A stretch of DNA of 64,000 nucleotides from Marinobacter sp. HL-58. GTDB lineage: Bacteria > Pseudomonadota > Gammaproteobacteria > Pseudomonadales > Oleiphilaceae. Both the position numbers and the translations under genes were made by a program. A model generated the notes under the pieces. It searched no databases. It saw only the letters and a list, made by a program, of their open reading frames with translations, and was not told where the DNA came from. The stretch's first letter is position 1, and each line of letters opens with the position of its first letter. This document shows positions 56,241 through 64,000 of the stretch, piece by piece. The DNA lies in contig NZ_LIHP01000001.1 in NCBI RefSeq assembly GCF_001314605.1, forward strand, positions 62,001-126,000, in the 5' to 3' direction.

Positions 56241-57191
56241 ATGACAACATCCTGCACCCGTGACTTTGATGCCTACCTGCGAGTGAATCGGGCCTTGCCA
56301 TGGGAGTGGATAGCTGCACTTCGCCGGTTGACGGGCAATAATGATTTTCAATGCCAGGCTGAATTTCCCCAGTCGGAACTCGGCAGTCTGTCCTCCCTCT
56401 GCGTCGATGAGGGGAGGTTCATCCATTTTTGTGCCCGTCAAAGCTTCCGGCTCCAAAATGATTCAATGTCGACATTTTCCCTGATTCTGGTGACAAACAG
56501 GAAGCCTGACTCCGCCATGCCGGGTGAGGGGCGATGGGACTTGGGCAGTGTGATGACGATTGCGCCTGGAAAGAGCCTCGACCTTTTGATCGACACTGGC
56601 AGCCGGGTGATTCTGGTGCAACCGGAACTGCGGGCCCCTGAGCTTACCGCGCCTGTGGAGTGCAGCGAGGATATTTCACGGATGGTGGGGGACTACCTGT
56701 CCAGGGCACGTTTTTTCCGGAACCATGAAGATGCCGTTATCGCCACGGGCACGTTGATACGGGATTTGTGCCGTGTGATGGAAGGCGGCCAGGCTCCGGA
56801 ACCGGCACCTGAAATGGATCGCAGGCTGCTGCGAGTTATCGCCAGGATCGAGGAAGAGGGGCGCTGGGATTTCAATCTCGGAGAGTTGGCAACCTACTCC
56901 GGGGTAAGTGAGCGAAACCTCTACTATCTGATGAAGCGTGAAACCGGCCTGACACCCTATCGGATGTACCAGCGTCAGCGGCTGCTCCGTGTGCGCAGGC
57001 GCCTTGTGGACTGTCAGTGCGACCTGCCTCATATCTCATGGTATGCGGCGGATGAAGGTTTTTCCCATCTGGGCCGCTTTGCCGCGCTTTACCGGCAGCA
57101 CTTCGGTGAACTGCCCAGTGAGACAGTACAGTGGCGCCGCCTTCCGGGAACAAAGCCGGGAGAGGCGGCGCAGACACTGTCTGTTTACTGA
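56241..57191 (+). CDS. AraC-family transcription regulator
   Basis: The 316-residue regulator has an unrecognised N-terminal sensing half and a C-terminal AraC helix-turn-helix pair (NLGELATYSGVSERNLYYLMKRETG and DLPHISWYAADEGFSHLGRFAALYRQHFG). The final motif matches the AraC family signature. The start ATG 56241 (MTTSCTRDF) lacks a strong ribosome site. Its stop lies 6 bases from the stop of the convergent RND pump gene, but nothing shows that it controls the pump. Confidence 0.85.
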   Translation: MTTSCTRDFDAYLRVNRALPWEWIAALRRLTGNNDFQCQAEFPQSELGSLSSLCVDEGRFIHFCARQSFRLQNDSMSTFSLILVTNRKPDSAMPGEGRWDLGSVMTIAPGKSLDLLIDTGSRVILVQPELRAPELTAPVECSEDISRMVGDYLSRARFFRNHEDAVIATGTLIRDLCRVMEGGQAPEPAPEMDRRLLRVIARIEEEGRWDFNLGELATYSGVSERNLYYLMKRETGLTPYRMYQRQRLLRVRRRLVDCQCDLPHISWYAADEGFSHLGRFAALYRQHFGELPSETVQWRRLPGTKPGEAAQTLSVY

Positions 57192-57197
57192 GCGCGG

Positions 57198-60100
57198 CTA
57201 TTGCGCCGGCGCTTTACTTTCATTTTCACCATTACCGTATTCCTCCGCCGCAGTGCCGTGATGGTCACGGCCCAGCAGGATGTAGAACGCCGGCAGTACG
57301 AAAACGGTGAACAGGGTGCCGATGCCAAGCCCGGTGCTGATGGTCAGGCCGATGGCAAACCGGCTTTCGGCACCTGGGCCAACAGCAATCAGCAGAGGCA
57401 CCATGGCGAAAATCAGTGCCAGGGACGTCATGATGATCGGCCGCAGGCGAATGGCCGCGGCTTCTATCACCGCATCCCTCTTGTTCAGCCCCCTGTCCAC
57501 CTGAAGCTGATTGGCGAATTCCACAATCAGGATGCCGTTTTTCGACACGACCCCGATCAGGGTGATCAGGCCTACCTGGGTGTAGATGTTCATGCTGGCA
57601 AAGCCGAGCACAATGAACGCCATGGCACCGGCCACCGACATGGGAACGGAGACCAGGATGATAAACGGATCGCGCCAGCTCTCGAACTGGGCCGCCAGTA
57701 CCAGATAAATCACCAGCAGCGACAGGAAGAAAGTGACCATCAGTGCGCTGCCCTGGTTCGCGAACTGCCTTGATTCACCGGTGTAGTCGAACGAGAAGCC
57801 TTGCGGGAAGCTCTCGTCGGCCGTGTTTTCCATAAAGGCCATGGCATCACCCACGGTCACACCCGGTGTGATCACGCCTTCCAGGGTCAGCGAGTTCAGC
57901 TGGTTGAACTGGGTCCGCTGGGACGGTTCAACCGATTTCTCGAAGCTGATCACACTGGATAGCGGCAACAGTTCGCCACTGTCCGCGCGGATGTAGTAGT
58001 CATTCAGTGCCTGCTCATCCATGCGGAACTGCTGGTCTACCTGGGGAATCACCTGGTAGGACCGGCCCTGCATATTGAATCGGTTAATGTACCCGCCACC
58101 GAGCATGCTGGACATGGCCTGGCCGACGTCCTGCATGGACAGGCCGAGGTCCGCTACCCGATCACGATCGACTTTGACCTGCGTGATGGGGCGATCGAAA
58201 TCGATGGATTTCTGCAGGAACATGAAGTTGCCGCTCTCCATGGCCTTGCCCTGGATCTCGTTGGCAATATCGTTGAGGCGCTCGTAATCTTCACCGGTTG
58301 TGATCACGAACTGGAACGGCAGGCCGCCACCGGAACCCGGCAGTGAGGGGCGTGGGAACACTGCGGTTTCCAGGCCCGTGACGTTTTTCAACTCCTTGTC
58401 CAGCAGCGGCTGGGCCTCGAACTGGCTGATATCACGGTCGCCCCAGGGCTTCATCTTGAAGCCGCCGAAGACGGCATTCGGGGCCGTGATGCCAAGGATC
58501 ATGAAGTCCTCGTTATACCCCGGTACAGTGGACATGCGCTGCTGTATTTCGTCACCATGCTCCTGCAGGTACTCCAGGGTAGATGTCTGCGCCGCGGTGC
58601 CCTGATAGAAAAGGATGCCCTGGTCTTCCGTGGGCGCCAGCTCGTTCTGGCTCATGGCGACCATGAAGTAAATGGAACCCAGGACCACGATGGCGAAGAA
58701 AATGACTACCGATTTGGTGTCCATCAGGGAGCTGAGGGCACGCTTGTAACCGTTGGCCAGCCCACCGAAACTGCGCTCAACCAGTTGCTCGAACCGGCCG
58801 GGATTGCCATGGGGTTTGAGGATCTTGCCGGACAGCATGGGAGACAGGGTCAGTGCCACGATACCGGAAATGACCACGGTGCCGGCCAGGGTAAAGGCGA
58901 ATTCGGTAAACAGCGAGCCCACAAGGCCGCCCATGAACCCGATAGGTGCATAGACCGCCACCAGGGTGGTGGTCATGGCAATAATGGGCGTGGCCATTTC
59001 CCGTGCACCGTTGATGGCTGCATTGAACCGGGATTCGCCCTCTTCAATGTGGCGGTGAACGTTCTCCACCATGATGATGGCGTCGTCAACCACCAGACCA
59101 ATGGCAAGTACCATGGAAAGCAGGGTCAGCAGGTTGAGGGAGAAACCCATCATCAGCATGACAAAGGCGCCACCAATCAGTGAAAGCGGAACCGCCACCG
59201 AAGGCACCACGGCGGCGCGCACCGACCCGAGGCACAGGAAAACCACCACAAGAACGATGCCCATGGCTTCGAGCAGCGTCTTGATCACTTCGTTAATGGA
59301 ATTGTCGATAAAGTCGGAGGCATCATAAGCGAGGCGCACGTTCATGCCCGATGGCAGCTGTCTCTCGATGCCCGGTAACTCGTCCTTGACCTTCTCCGCA
59401 ACCGTCAGCGGGTTGGCTCCCGGGGACAGTTCGATGGCCACGTAGGTCGCGGGCTGACCCTTGTAGAGCGCCAACTGGTCGTAGGTTTCCGAGCCCAGCT
59501 CGACCCGGGCAATGTCGCGCAGGCGGATCAGCGAGCCGTCGGATTCCTTCACGACCAGGTCCTTGAACTGCTCCGGGTCGCCCACGTCAGTGTCACTGGT
59601 CATGCTGATCTTGGTGTACTTGCCTTCGGTGTTGCCGACAGCGGCCTGGTAGTTGTTTCTCAGCAACACATCCACCACTTCCCGGGGCGTCATGTCCACC
59701 GCCGACAGCCGCTCGGGATCAAGCCAGACCCTCAAGGCAAACTTGCGGCCCAGAAGGTCGGCCTTGCCGACCCCTGACAGTGCCTGAAGCTTGGGCTGAA
59801 CCACCCGGGTGAGGTAGTCGGTGATCTGGGGCACCTCCAGCTCATCGCTGTAGAAGGCGATGTACATCAGGGCGGTGGAATCGCCGGTAGTGGAGGTGAT
59901 AACCGGGTCCTGGGCGTCGGCCGGCAGCACGTTGCGCTGGCTCGCAACCTTGGCCTGGATCTCCGCCAACGCAGCGTTGGCGTCGTAGTTCAGTTCCATC
60001 TTGGCTTCGATGGTGGACTGACCCTGGGAACTGGTGGAGGTCAGGTAATCAATGCCGCTGGCCTCCGCGATGGCCTGCTGCAGGGGGGTGGTAATGAATC

Positions 60101-60281
60101 CTTTTACCAGGTCGGAACTCGCACCCGGATAGGAGGTGGTGATGGTAACCGTGGTGCTTTCCAGTTCCGGATACTGGCGTATCTCCATTTCCATGGCCGC
60201 CCGCGCACCCAGCAACAGGATGAGCAGGCTGACGACCGACGCAAGGACAGGGCGATGAACGAATATATCGGTAAAACGCAT
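57198..60281 (-). CDS. RND efflux transporter, HAE1 type
   Basis: The inner-membrane pump of 1027 residues belongs to the AcrB/MexF hydrophobe/amphiphile efflux family. It has 12 transmembrane segments in two repeats, the proton-relay Asp pair in LVVDDAIIMVENV, the start DIFVHRPVLASVVSLLILLLG, and a second-half GVVSKNGILIVEFAN. The start is ATG 60281, overlapping the adaptor stop by 1 base (TGATG). It forms an operon with the adaptor gene. No outer-membrane channel gene is adjacent, so a shared TolC-like protein is presumably used. Substrates are not readable from sequence. Confidence 0.93.
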   Translation of the reverse strand: MRFTDIFVHRPVLASVVSLLILLLGARAAMEMEIRQYPELESTTVTITTSYPGASSDLVKGFITTPLQQAIAEASGIDYLTSTSSQGQSTIEAKMELNYDANAALAEIQAKVASQRNVLPADAQDPVITSTTGDSTALMYIAFYSDELEVPQITDYLTRVVQPKLQALSGVGKADLLGRKFALRVWLDPERLSAVDMTPREVVDVLLRNNYQAAVGNTEGKYTKISMTSDTDVGDPEQFKDLVVKESDGSLIRLRDIARVELGSETYDQLALYKGQPATYVAIELSPGANPLTVAEKVKDELPGIERQLPSGMNVRLAYDASDFIDNSINEVIKTLLEAMGIVLVVVFLCLGSVRAAVVPSVAVPLSLIGGAFVMLMMGFSLNLLTLLSMVLAIGLVVDDAIIMVENVHRHIEEGESRFNAAINGAREMATPIIAMTTTLVAVYAPIGFMGGLVGSLFTEFAFTLAGTVVISGIVALTLSPMLSGKILKPHGNPGRFEQLVERSFGGLANGYKRALSSLMDTKSVVIFFAIVVLGSIYFMVAMSQNELAPTEDQGILFYQGTAAQTSTLEYLQEHGDEIQQRMSTVPGYNEDFMILGITAPNAVFGGFKMKPWGDRDISQFEAQPLLDKELKNVTGLETAVFPRPSLPGSGGGLPFQFVITTGEDYERLNDIANEIQGKAMESGNFMFLQKSIDFDRPITQVKVDRDRVADLGLSMQDVGQAMSSMLGGGYINRFNMQGRSYQVIPQVDQQFRMDEQALNDYYIRADSGELLPLSSVISFEKSVEPSQRTQFNQLNSLTLEGVITPGVTVGDAMAFMENTADESFPQGFSFDYTGESRQFANQGSALMVTFFLSLLVIYLVLAAQFESWRDPFIILVSVPMSVAGAMAFIVLGFASMNIYTQVGLITLIGVVSKNGILIVEFANQLQVDRGLNKRDAVIEAAAIRLRPIIMTSLALIFAMVPLLIAVGPGAESRFAIGLTISTGLGIGTLFTVFVLPAFYILLGRDHHGTAAEEYGNGENESKAPAQ

Positions 60282-61399
60282 CACTCGGACGCCTCCGCCG
60301 ACTTGTCACTTCCGTCCCGGTCACTGTCGTCCTGAACCTCGACCCGCTGTTCCGCGCGCAGTCTCAGCAGGCCCTTGGAGACAACCTGCTCACCCTCTTC
60401 CAGCCCATCCGTTACCGCGACACGGCCGTCCCGGGTGTCGCCTGTCTGCACCGTGCGGCGGTTCACAATCAGCTCACCGTCATCGTTCTCTTCCACTACA
60501 AAGACAAAGTCGCCGTATGTGTTATAGGAAATGGCGGTGCGGGGTATGGTGATCACTTCGCGGTCTTCCGGCTGGCGGGTAGCCACAGTGGCAAACATGC
60601 CCGGGCGCAGCAGGTTGTCCTTGTTTTCCAGTGTGGCACGGATACGTACCGTGCGGGTCTGGGGGTTTACCGAGGTGTTGATGGCGCTAACCTTGCCCTC
60701 GAATGTGCGGTCGGGAACCGCAGCGACCGTGGCAACCACGTCGTAATCGCGCTCAACCCGCGGCAGGTCTTTCTCCGACAGGGTGTAATCCACGTAGATC
60801 GGATCCAGCATGTTGATTTCTACAATGGGGGTGCCGGTACCGATGTATTCACCCTGGTCAATCAGACGCAGGCCAAGCTCACCGTCGAACGGCGCGCGGA
60901 TGACCTTCTTGCTCAGCTGGGCTTCGGCCTCGTTGACGCGGGCACGGGCGGCATCGAAGTTGGCCTTGGCTTCATCAAACTGGGACTGGGAAACGGCCCG
61001 CCTGGGCAGCAGATCGGAAACCCGCTTGAATTCCTGCTCTGCCAGCTGGGCTTCGGCGCGGCGAGTGCGTAGTGCCGCTTCATCGATCGCGGCGTCAAGC
61101 CGGATCAGTACATCGCCCTTGGTAACGGTATCGCCGGATTCGAAACTGATGGTTTCAACCACGCCGGGCACTTCGTTGGCAACCTCAATACCGTTAATGG
61201 CCTCGATACTGCCAACGGCCTTGAGTTCAGGCCTCCAGCTTTCCGCCTTTGCCGTGGTCGCGGAAATTTTTGCCGGGGGTTCCGGCTTGGAAAACTGCTC
61301 TTCCATCTGGCCGAACTGGTAGAATTTGTAACCAAAAATGCCGCCGAGCACGACACCGAGAAAGATGATTACAATCAGGAAGCGGGAAGCAGTGCGCAT
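60281..61399 (-). CDS. RND efflux periplasmic adaptor (membrane fusion protein)
   Basis: The 372-residue adaptor has an N-terminal hydrophobic anchor (about residues 7-24), then lipoyl halves (VGSIEAINGIEVANEVPGVVETI and KKVIRAPFDGELGLRLIDQGEYI), a helical hairpin rich in Ala/Glu between them, a beta-barrel domain (FEGKVSAINTSVNPQTRTVRIRATL) and a membrane-proximal domain. It links the RND pump to an outer-membrane channel. The last 25 residues are acidic and probably disordered. It is the first gene of the operon. Confidence 0.93.
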   Translation of the reverse strand: MRTASRFLIVIIFLGVVLGGIFGYKFYQFGQMEEQFSKPEPPAKISATTAKAESWRPELKAVGSIEAINGIEVANEVPGVVETISFESGDTVTKGDVLIRLDAAIDEAALRTRRAEAQLAEQEFKRVSDLLPRRAVSQSQFDEAKANFDAARARVNEAEAQLSKKVIRAPFDGELGLRLIDQGEYIGTGTPIVEINMLDPIYVDYTLSEKDLPRVERDYDVVATVAAVPDRTFEGKVSAINTSVNPQTRTVRIRATLENKDNLLRPGMFATVATRQPEDREVITIPRTAISYNTYGDFVFVVEENDDGELIVNRRTVQTGDTRDGRVAVTDGLEEGEQVVSKGLLRLRAEQRVEVQDDSDRDGSDKSAEASE

Positions 61400-61710
61400 A
61401 ATTCAGATCCTGGGTCGTATGTCTGTTGCAGGTAATCGTGTAAGTTTCAGAGTCCGGCCTGCCAGCCGGAGTGCCCGGTGAGCGGGAGGACGGCGGTCCA
61501 ATGGACAACAGGTACAAAGCGTAAAGAATAGCATCCTATACAATGGTGATAGGGGTTGTCACCGATTTGTCAGTAGTTATGCGTACAATTACTGCGCGCG
61601 TTCAATGGTATCGGGACCATTCATGACCAGGCGTGAGGATTACCTGTTCAGGATATGTTGTTATATTCCGAAACCTGAATTACGCCCCGAGTGCCATTAA
61701 GGATTAGCGA
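61400..61710. promoter_or_regulatory. Divergent control region between efflux operon and J-protein gene
   Basis: This 311-base gap holds no gene I can support. On the minus strand, GTGACA (61562-61557) and TATAGG (61540-61535) separated by 16 bases are a candidate promoter for the efflux operon. An imperfect palindrome AGTAGTT...AATTACT (61572-61593) lies just upstream of it and could be a regulator site. Two tiny ORFs of 15 and 25 codons (61579-61626 and 61623-61700) precede the J-protein start on the plus strand; I do not call them genes. Confidence 0.3.
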
Positions 61711-62193
61711 ATGCACTGGATTCTTGGTATTGCCCTTACCGCCGCGGTATTTATTGTACTTAAACAATGGGGCGCGTTAACCCCCCAGAAGAAAAAGGCG
61801 GCCACCTGGAAAATTTTCCTGGTCACCGGCGGTGCCCTGCTCCTGTTTATGGTGCTGACCGGCCGGGTTCATGTGCTGACCGCAGCGGTTGCTGCCCTGC
61901 TGCCTCTGTTGAGGAAGCTGCCCGCCTTGCTGAAATTCGCGCCCCTGATCAGTCGCGTTTTCGGTCAGGGACGGAGCCAGGAAACCAGCGGTCAGGCGCC
62001 CGCCAGCGCCGGTAATATGCCGCTCAAGGAAGCCTGCGAGATTCTGGGGCTCGCTCCGGAGTGCTCCCGCGAGGAGGTCATCCAGGCACATCGGCGGCTG
62101 ATACAAAAGCTCCACCCGGACCGGGGCGGCAACGATTACCTGGCGGCAAAAATCAATGAAGCCAAGGCCGTGCTGCTCAGGCATCAGGGCTGA
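61711..62193 (+). CDS. Membrane J-domain protein (TIM14-like)
   Basis: The 160-residue protein has two hydrophobic segments near the N-terminus (about 1-18 and 33-70, the second possibly split) and a C-terminal minimal J domain with HPD at 135-137 in LIQKLHPDRGGNDYL. The arrangement resembles mitochondrial TIM14 and bacterial DjlB-like type III J proteins, which recruit DnaK to a membrane site. AAGGA lies 8 bases before ATG 61711. The client is unknown. It converges with the secretin-N-like gene with 6 bases between stops. Confidence 0.82.
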   Translation: MHWILGIALTAAVFIVLKQWGALTPQKKKAATWKIFLVTGGALLLFMVLTGRVHVLTAAVAALLPLLRKLPALLKFAPLISRVFGQGRSQETSGQAPASAGNMPLKEACEILGLAPECSREEVIQAHRRLIQKLHPDRGGNDYLAAKINEAKAVLLRHQG

Positions 62194-62199
62194 CCGGCT

Positions 62200-62982
62200 T
62201 CACAGCACCTCAACTCTCACTTCGAAGGTCTGGTTCTGCCGGCTGTCGCCACCGGTCTGATAGGTGATGCCTGACTTTTCACCGGCGCGCCGCTCACGGG
62301 TACTGCCGAGCTCGACCCATTCACCCGGTTCCACCCTCCGGATGGTCATCAACGCTTCGGTTTCGTAGCCGGGTATGTCCCCCTCGTCGTCCTCTTCAAA
62401 AGACACGATATTGAGCTCGACGGCCTGGTCCGAAATAACCTGCGGGCTCACCAGGAAGCCGCTACGGGTTTCCACCTGATCGAGAAAAGCTGCCGGATTG
62501 CGGCCCCCGCGAATGGCAACCGGCACAGTGCGGACCTGCCCGGAAGTGATATGGGCAGATTGGCCATCCTGAACCACAAGGGTGCGCTCCTGGTTGCGGC
62601 GAGTTGTCGTAACCTTGCGTTCAGCCTTTATGTTGGCCTGGTTGTTGTCGGCAGAAACACCCGCGCCGCCACTTTTACTGTCGGCGTTGTTACTGGAACG
62701 AACAGTGATGCGCATCTGTGCCGGTGCCACATCCATGGTTTCCACCAGCATGCCGATCTCATCCAGTACCGGGGGTTCTCCGCGCACGACCATCTGCTGA
62801 CCGCGGGCGGTAATAGACACCTGACCATCCGGGTAGAGTTCCCGAATCTGCCGGGCCACATCCTCCGCAGAGCGCTGGCCCATCTGGTAGGTGCGTGCTT
62901 CTGGTTCCGCGGCAATGTTTCCGGAAAGCAGCAGAAGCATGACGGCAAGCAGTGTTGTGAGCCACAATTTGTGAGTGTTCAT
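62200..62982 (-). CDS. Periplasmic protein with secretin N-domain-like region
   Basis: The 260-residue precursor has a signal peptide (about residues 1-25, ending IAA before EPEAR). Residues about 28-95 look like a secretin short N-domain: RTYQMGQRSAEDVARQIRELYPDGQVSITARGQQMVVRGEP, then LDEIGMLVETMDVAPAQM. The C-terminal beta-rich half ends in repeated strand motifs (FLVSPQVISDQAVELNIVSF, EWVELGSTRE) reminiscent of a secretin wall, but it is much too short to form a full secretin pore. GGAG lies 6 bases before ATG 62982. It is divergent from the DAHP synthase leader. Function unknown. Confidence 0.72.
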   Translation of the reverse strand: MNTHKLWLTTLLAVMLLLLSGNIAAEPEARTYQMGQRSAEDVARQIRELYPDGQVSITARGQQMVVRGEPPVLDEIGMLVETMDVAPAQMRITVRSSNNADSKSGGAGVSADNNQANIKAERKVTTTRRNQERTLVVQDGQSAHITSGQVRTVPVAIRGGRNPAAFLDQVETRSGFLVSPQVISDQAVELNIVSFEEDDEGDIPGYETEALMTIRRVEPGEWVELGSTRERRAGEKSGITYQTGGDSRQNQTFEVRVEVL

Positions 62983-63048
62983 CGAAAACTCCGCAAAAAT
63001 CGGATATACGGGTTGCAAAGCCGGAAACCGGGGATATATATTGGAAGA

Positions 63049-63186
63049 ATGAAGACGACACACACGACCTGTCAATTGAATGTTCTGAAAGCTTTCGGTG
63101 AGAAACCGGCGGCTACGGTCGCTGCTGTGTTTTTCTGGTGGTTTGGTTATGGCTTTTATTTTAGCCAGAACCCGGGCCGCCCATAA
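63049..63186 (+). CDS. Aromatic-rich leader peptide of the DAHP synthase gene (attenuator)
   Basis: A 45-codon ORF before the DAHP synthase gene encodes a peptide whose codons 27-37 read Phe-Phe-Trp-Trp-Phe-Gly-Tyr-Gly-Phe-Tyr-Phe: nine aromatic residues in eleven. Such a cluster is the hallmark of a regulatory leader peptide where scarce charged tRNA stalls the ribosome. The ORF is followed by pairing segments and an intrinsic terminator, then the biosynthetic gene. The start is the weak point: TTGCAA (63013) and TATATT (63037) make a promoter candidate so close that transcription would begin near the ATG; a later start such as TTG 63076 is possible. Confidence 0.75.
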   Translation: MKTTHTTCQLNVLKAFGEKPAATVAAVFFWWFGYGFYFSQNPGRP

Positions 63187-63286
63187 GATCTTCATCGACC
63201 GAACAACGAGGAAGGCAGCCCGGCAGAAACCCAGGCTGCCACCGGACTCAAAAAGCCCCGACTGGTAGCCCAGCCGGGGCTTTTTT
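63172..63286 (+). terminator. Attenuator: alternative pairings and intrinsic terminator before the DAHP synthase gene
   Basis: The terminator is a 16-bp stem with one mismatch and a 4-base loop (63250-63280 plus T-run to 63286): AAAAAGCCCCGACTGG against CCAGCCGGGGCTTTTTT. Upstream, GGCAGCCCGG (63214-63223) can pair either with CCGGGCCGCC in the last leader codons (63172-63181, 9 of 10) or, through GGCAGCC, with GGCTGCC (63234-63240). These mutually exclusive pairings fit an attenuator, although I cannot fold the full set of states by eye. Confidence 0.8.
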
Positions 63287-63318
63287 GATTCTGACACAGG
63301 GAAACGGGAACACTGACC

Positions 63319-64000
63319 ATGAACATGTCGCTGAACATCGAGACACCGACCGAAGCAAGCCGGCAATCCCGGGAGGAGCGCACAAGCGGCGAAGTTCTGC
63401 TGCCAACGCCGGCGGAACTCCGGGCGAGCCTGCCGGTACCTGCCGCCATGCAGGCGCAGATACACCGGCATCGGGAAGCCATACGCCGGGTGCTGCACGG
63501 CGAAGACACCAGAACGCTGGTGGTGATCGGGCCTTGCTCCATACACGATGAAGTCGCCGCCCTCGAGTATGGTGAAAAACTCAGAAAGCTGGCGGATGAG
63601 GTCAGCGACCGTTTCCTGATTGTTATGCGTGCCTACCTGGAAAAGCCACGGACCACCGTCGGCTGGAAAGGCCTGCTCTATGATCCCGAACGCACCGGCA
63701 CCGGTGACCTGAACGAAGGCCTGCTGCGCTCCCGTCGCTTGCTGCTGAACCTCTCCGACATGGGCCTGCCCCTGGCCACTGAAGCCCTCAGCCCCTTCGC
63801 CATGGACTACCTCGGTGATCTCGTCAGCTGGACCGCTATCGGCGCCCGCACCACCGAGTCCCAGGTGCACCGGGAAATGGTCAGCGGCCTGCCCATGCCC
63901 ACGGGTTTCAAGAACGGTACCGATGGCGGTATCGGCGTGGCTATCAATGCGATGAAATCCGCAGCTCATCCCCATCATCGTTTTGGTGTGGGCAGTAGTG
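63319..64000 (+). CDS. 3-deoxy-7-phosphoheptulonate synthase (DAHP synthase, class I), cut by window end
   Basis: DAHP synthase condenses phosphoenolpyruvate and erythrose 4-phosphate, the entry step to aromatic amino acids. About 227 N-terminal residues are present, out of roughly 350. They show LVVIGPCSIHDEVAALEYG, VMRAYLEKPRTTVGWKGLLYDP and IGARTTESQVHREM, the AroF/AroG/AroH class I signature. Which aromatic amino acid inhibits it cannot be told from this part, so I give no symbol. The upstream leader peptide and terminator indicate attenuation control. ATG 63325 is a possible alternative start. Confidence 0.93.
   Translation, partial: MNMSLNIETPTEASRQSREERTSGEVLLPTPAELRASLPVPAAMQAQIHRHREAIRRVLHGEDTRTLVVIGPCSIHDEVAALEYGEKLRKLADEVSDRFLIVMRAYLEKPRTTVGWKGLLYDPERTGTGDLNEGLLRSRRLLLNLSDMGLPLATEALSPFAMDYLGDLVSWTAIGARTTESQVHREMVSGLPMPTGFKNGTDGGIGVAINAMKSAAHPHHRFGVGSS

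Noticed and set aside
61579..61700. Two tiny tandem ORFs before the J-protein gene
   Set aside because: They have no ribosome sites or recognisable sequence and could occur by chance in a 311-base gap.
62983..63978. Upstream extension of the secretin-N-like gene to 63978 on the minus strand
   Set aside because: It is antisense to the leader peptide and DAHP synthase, and a clear start with GGAG and signal peptide exists at 62982.

Overview
The window looks like about 64 kb of chromosome from a marine gammaproteobacterium close to Marinobacter. This is an inference from protein resemblance (Vfr/CRP, SpeD, LptD, lipase plus foldase, MurU/AmgK, SlmA) and from gene order resembling Pseudomonas and relatives. 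The DNA is GC-rich and densely coding. I see no rRNA, tRNA, CRISPR array, prophage or insertion sequence; most of it is ordinary core genome with short accessory stretches.

Layout. 1-4.6 kb: arginine biosynthesis (argB partial, a membrane-anchored unknown, argE, argA). 4.6-13.8 kb: lipoprotein metallopeptidase, a large PilZ/degenerate GGDEF-EAL protein, prkB, pirin, speD, an OsmC-family gene and vfr/crp. 13.8-26.6 kb: molybdate transporter modABC and a run of small accessory units (lysophospholipase-like hydrolase, fatty acid hydroxylase with divergent AraC regulator, two GSTs, a META lipoprotein, a solute-binding protein, an M14-like peptidase, a diguanylate cyclase, a DUF4202 protein). 26.8-32.9 kb: rpe-gph-trpE-trpG-trpD-trpC on the minus strand. 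33-37 kb: DUF3530 protein, an orphan PAAR spike protein, a TerB/J-domain protein and the murU-amgK cell-wall recycling pair. 37-45.7 kb: lptD-surA-pdxA-rsmA-apaH, a DUF423 protein, thiS, thiG, slmA. 45.8-57.2 kb: an inositol monophosphatase, an aminotransferase, a second solute-binding protein, a LuxR response regulator facing a hybrid kinase, lipase with its foldase, a DUF3301 protein, a PAS-GGDEF-EAL protein and an AraC regulator. 57.2-64 kb: an RND efflux pump, a membrane J-protein, a secretin-N-like protein and the start of a DAHP synthase gene.

Two non-coding systems stand out. First, six intergenic palindromic elements (A-F, about 106-114 bp) share a conserved asymmetric core around GTGAATACGTCCCTGTA, but each copy has its own 27-30 bp outer arms that are perfectly or almost perfectly complementary to each other. 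Four of the six lie in 2.6 kb in and beside the trp genes. This pattern of conserved linkers with copy-specific stems suggests a DNA or RNA structure kept by compensatory change or by copying one arm from the other. Second, the DAHP synthase gene is preceded by an unannotated 45-codon leader ORF containing Phe-Phe-Trp-Trp-Phe-Gly-Tyr-Gly-Phe-Tyr-Phe, followed by alternative pairings and a strong intrinsic terminator. It reads as a ribosome-dependent attenuator sensing all three aromatic amino acids.

Gene order also carries information. From memory of the P. aeruginosa map, apaH-ksgA-pdxA-surA-lptD-amgK-murU...rpe-gph-trpE and trpGDC-vfr-osmC-speD are two blocks separated by pyocin genes between trpE and trpG. 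Here trpE and trpG are adjacent, while a roughly 13-kb accessory segment separates trpC from vfr.
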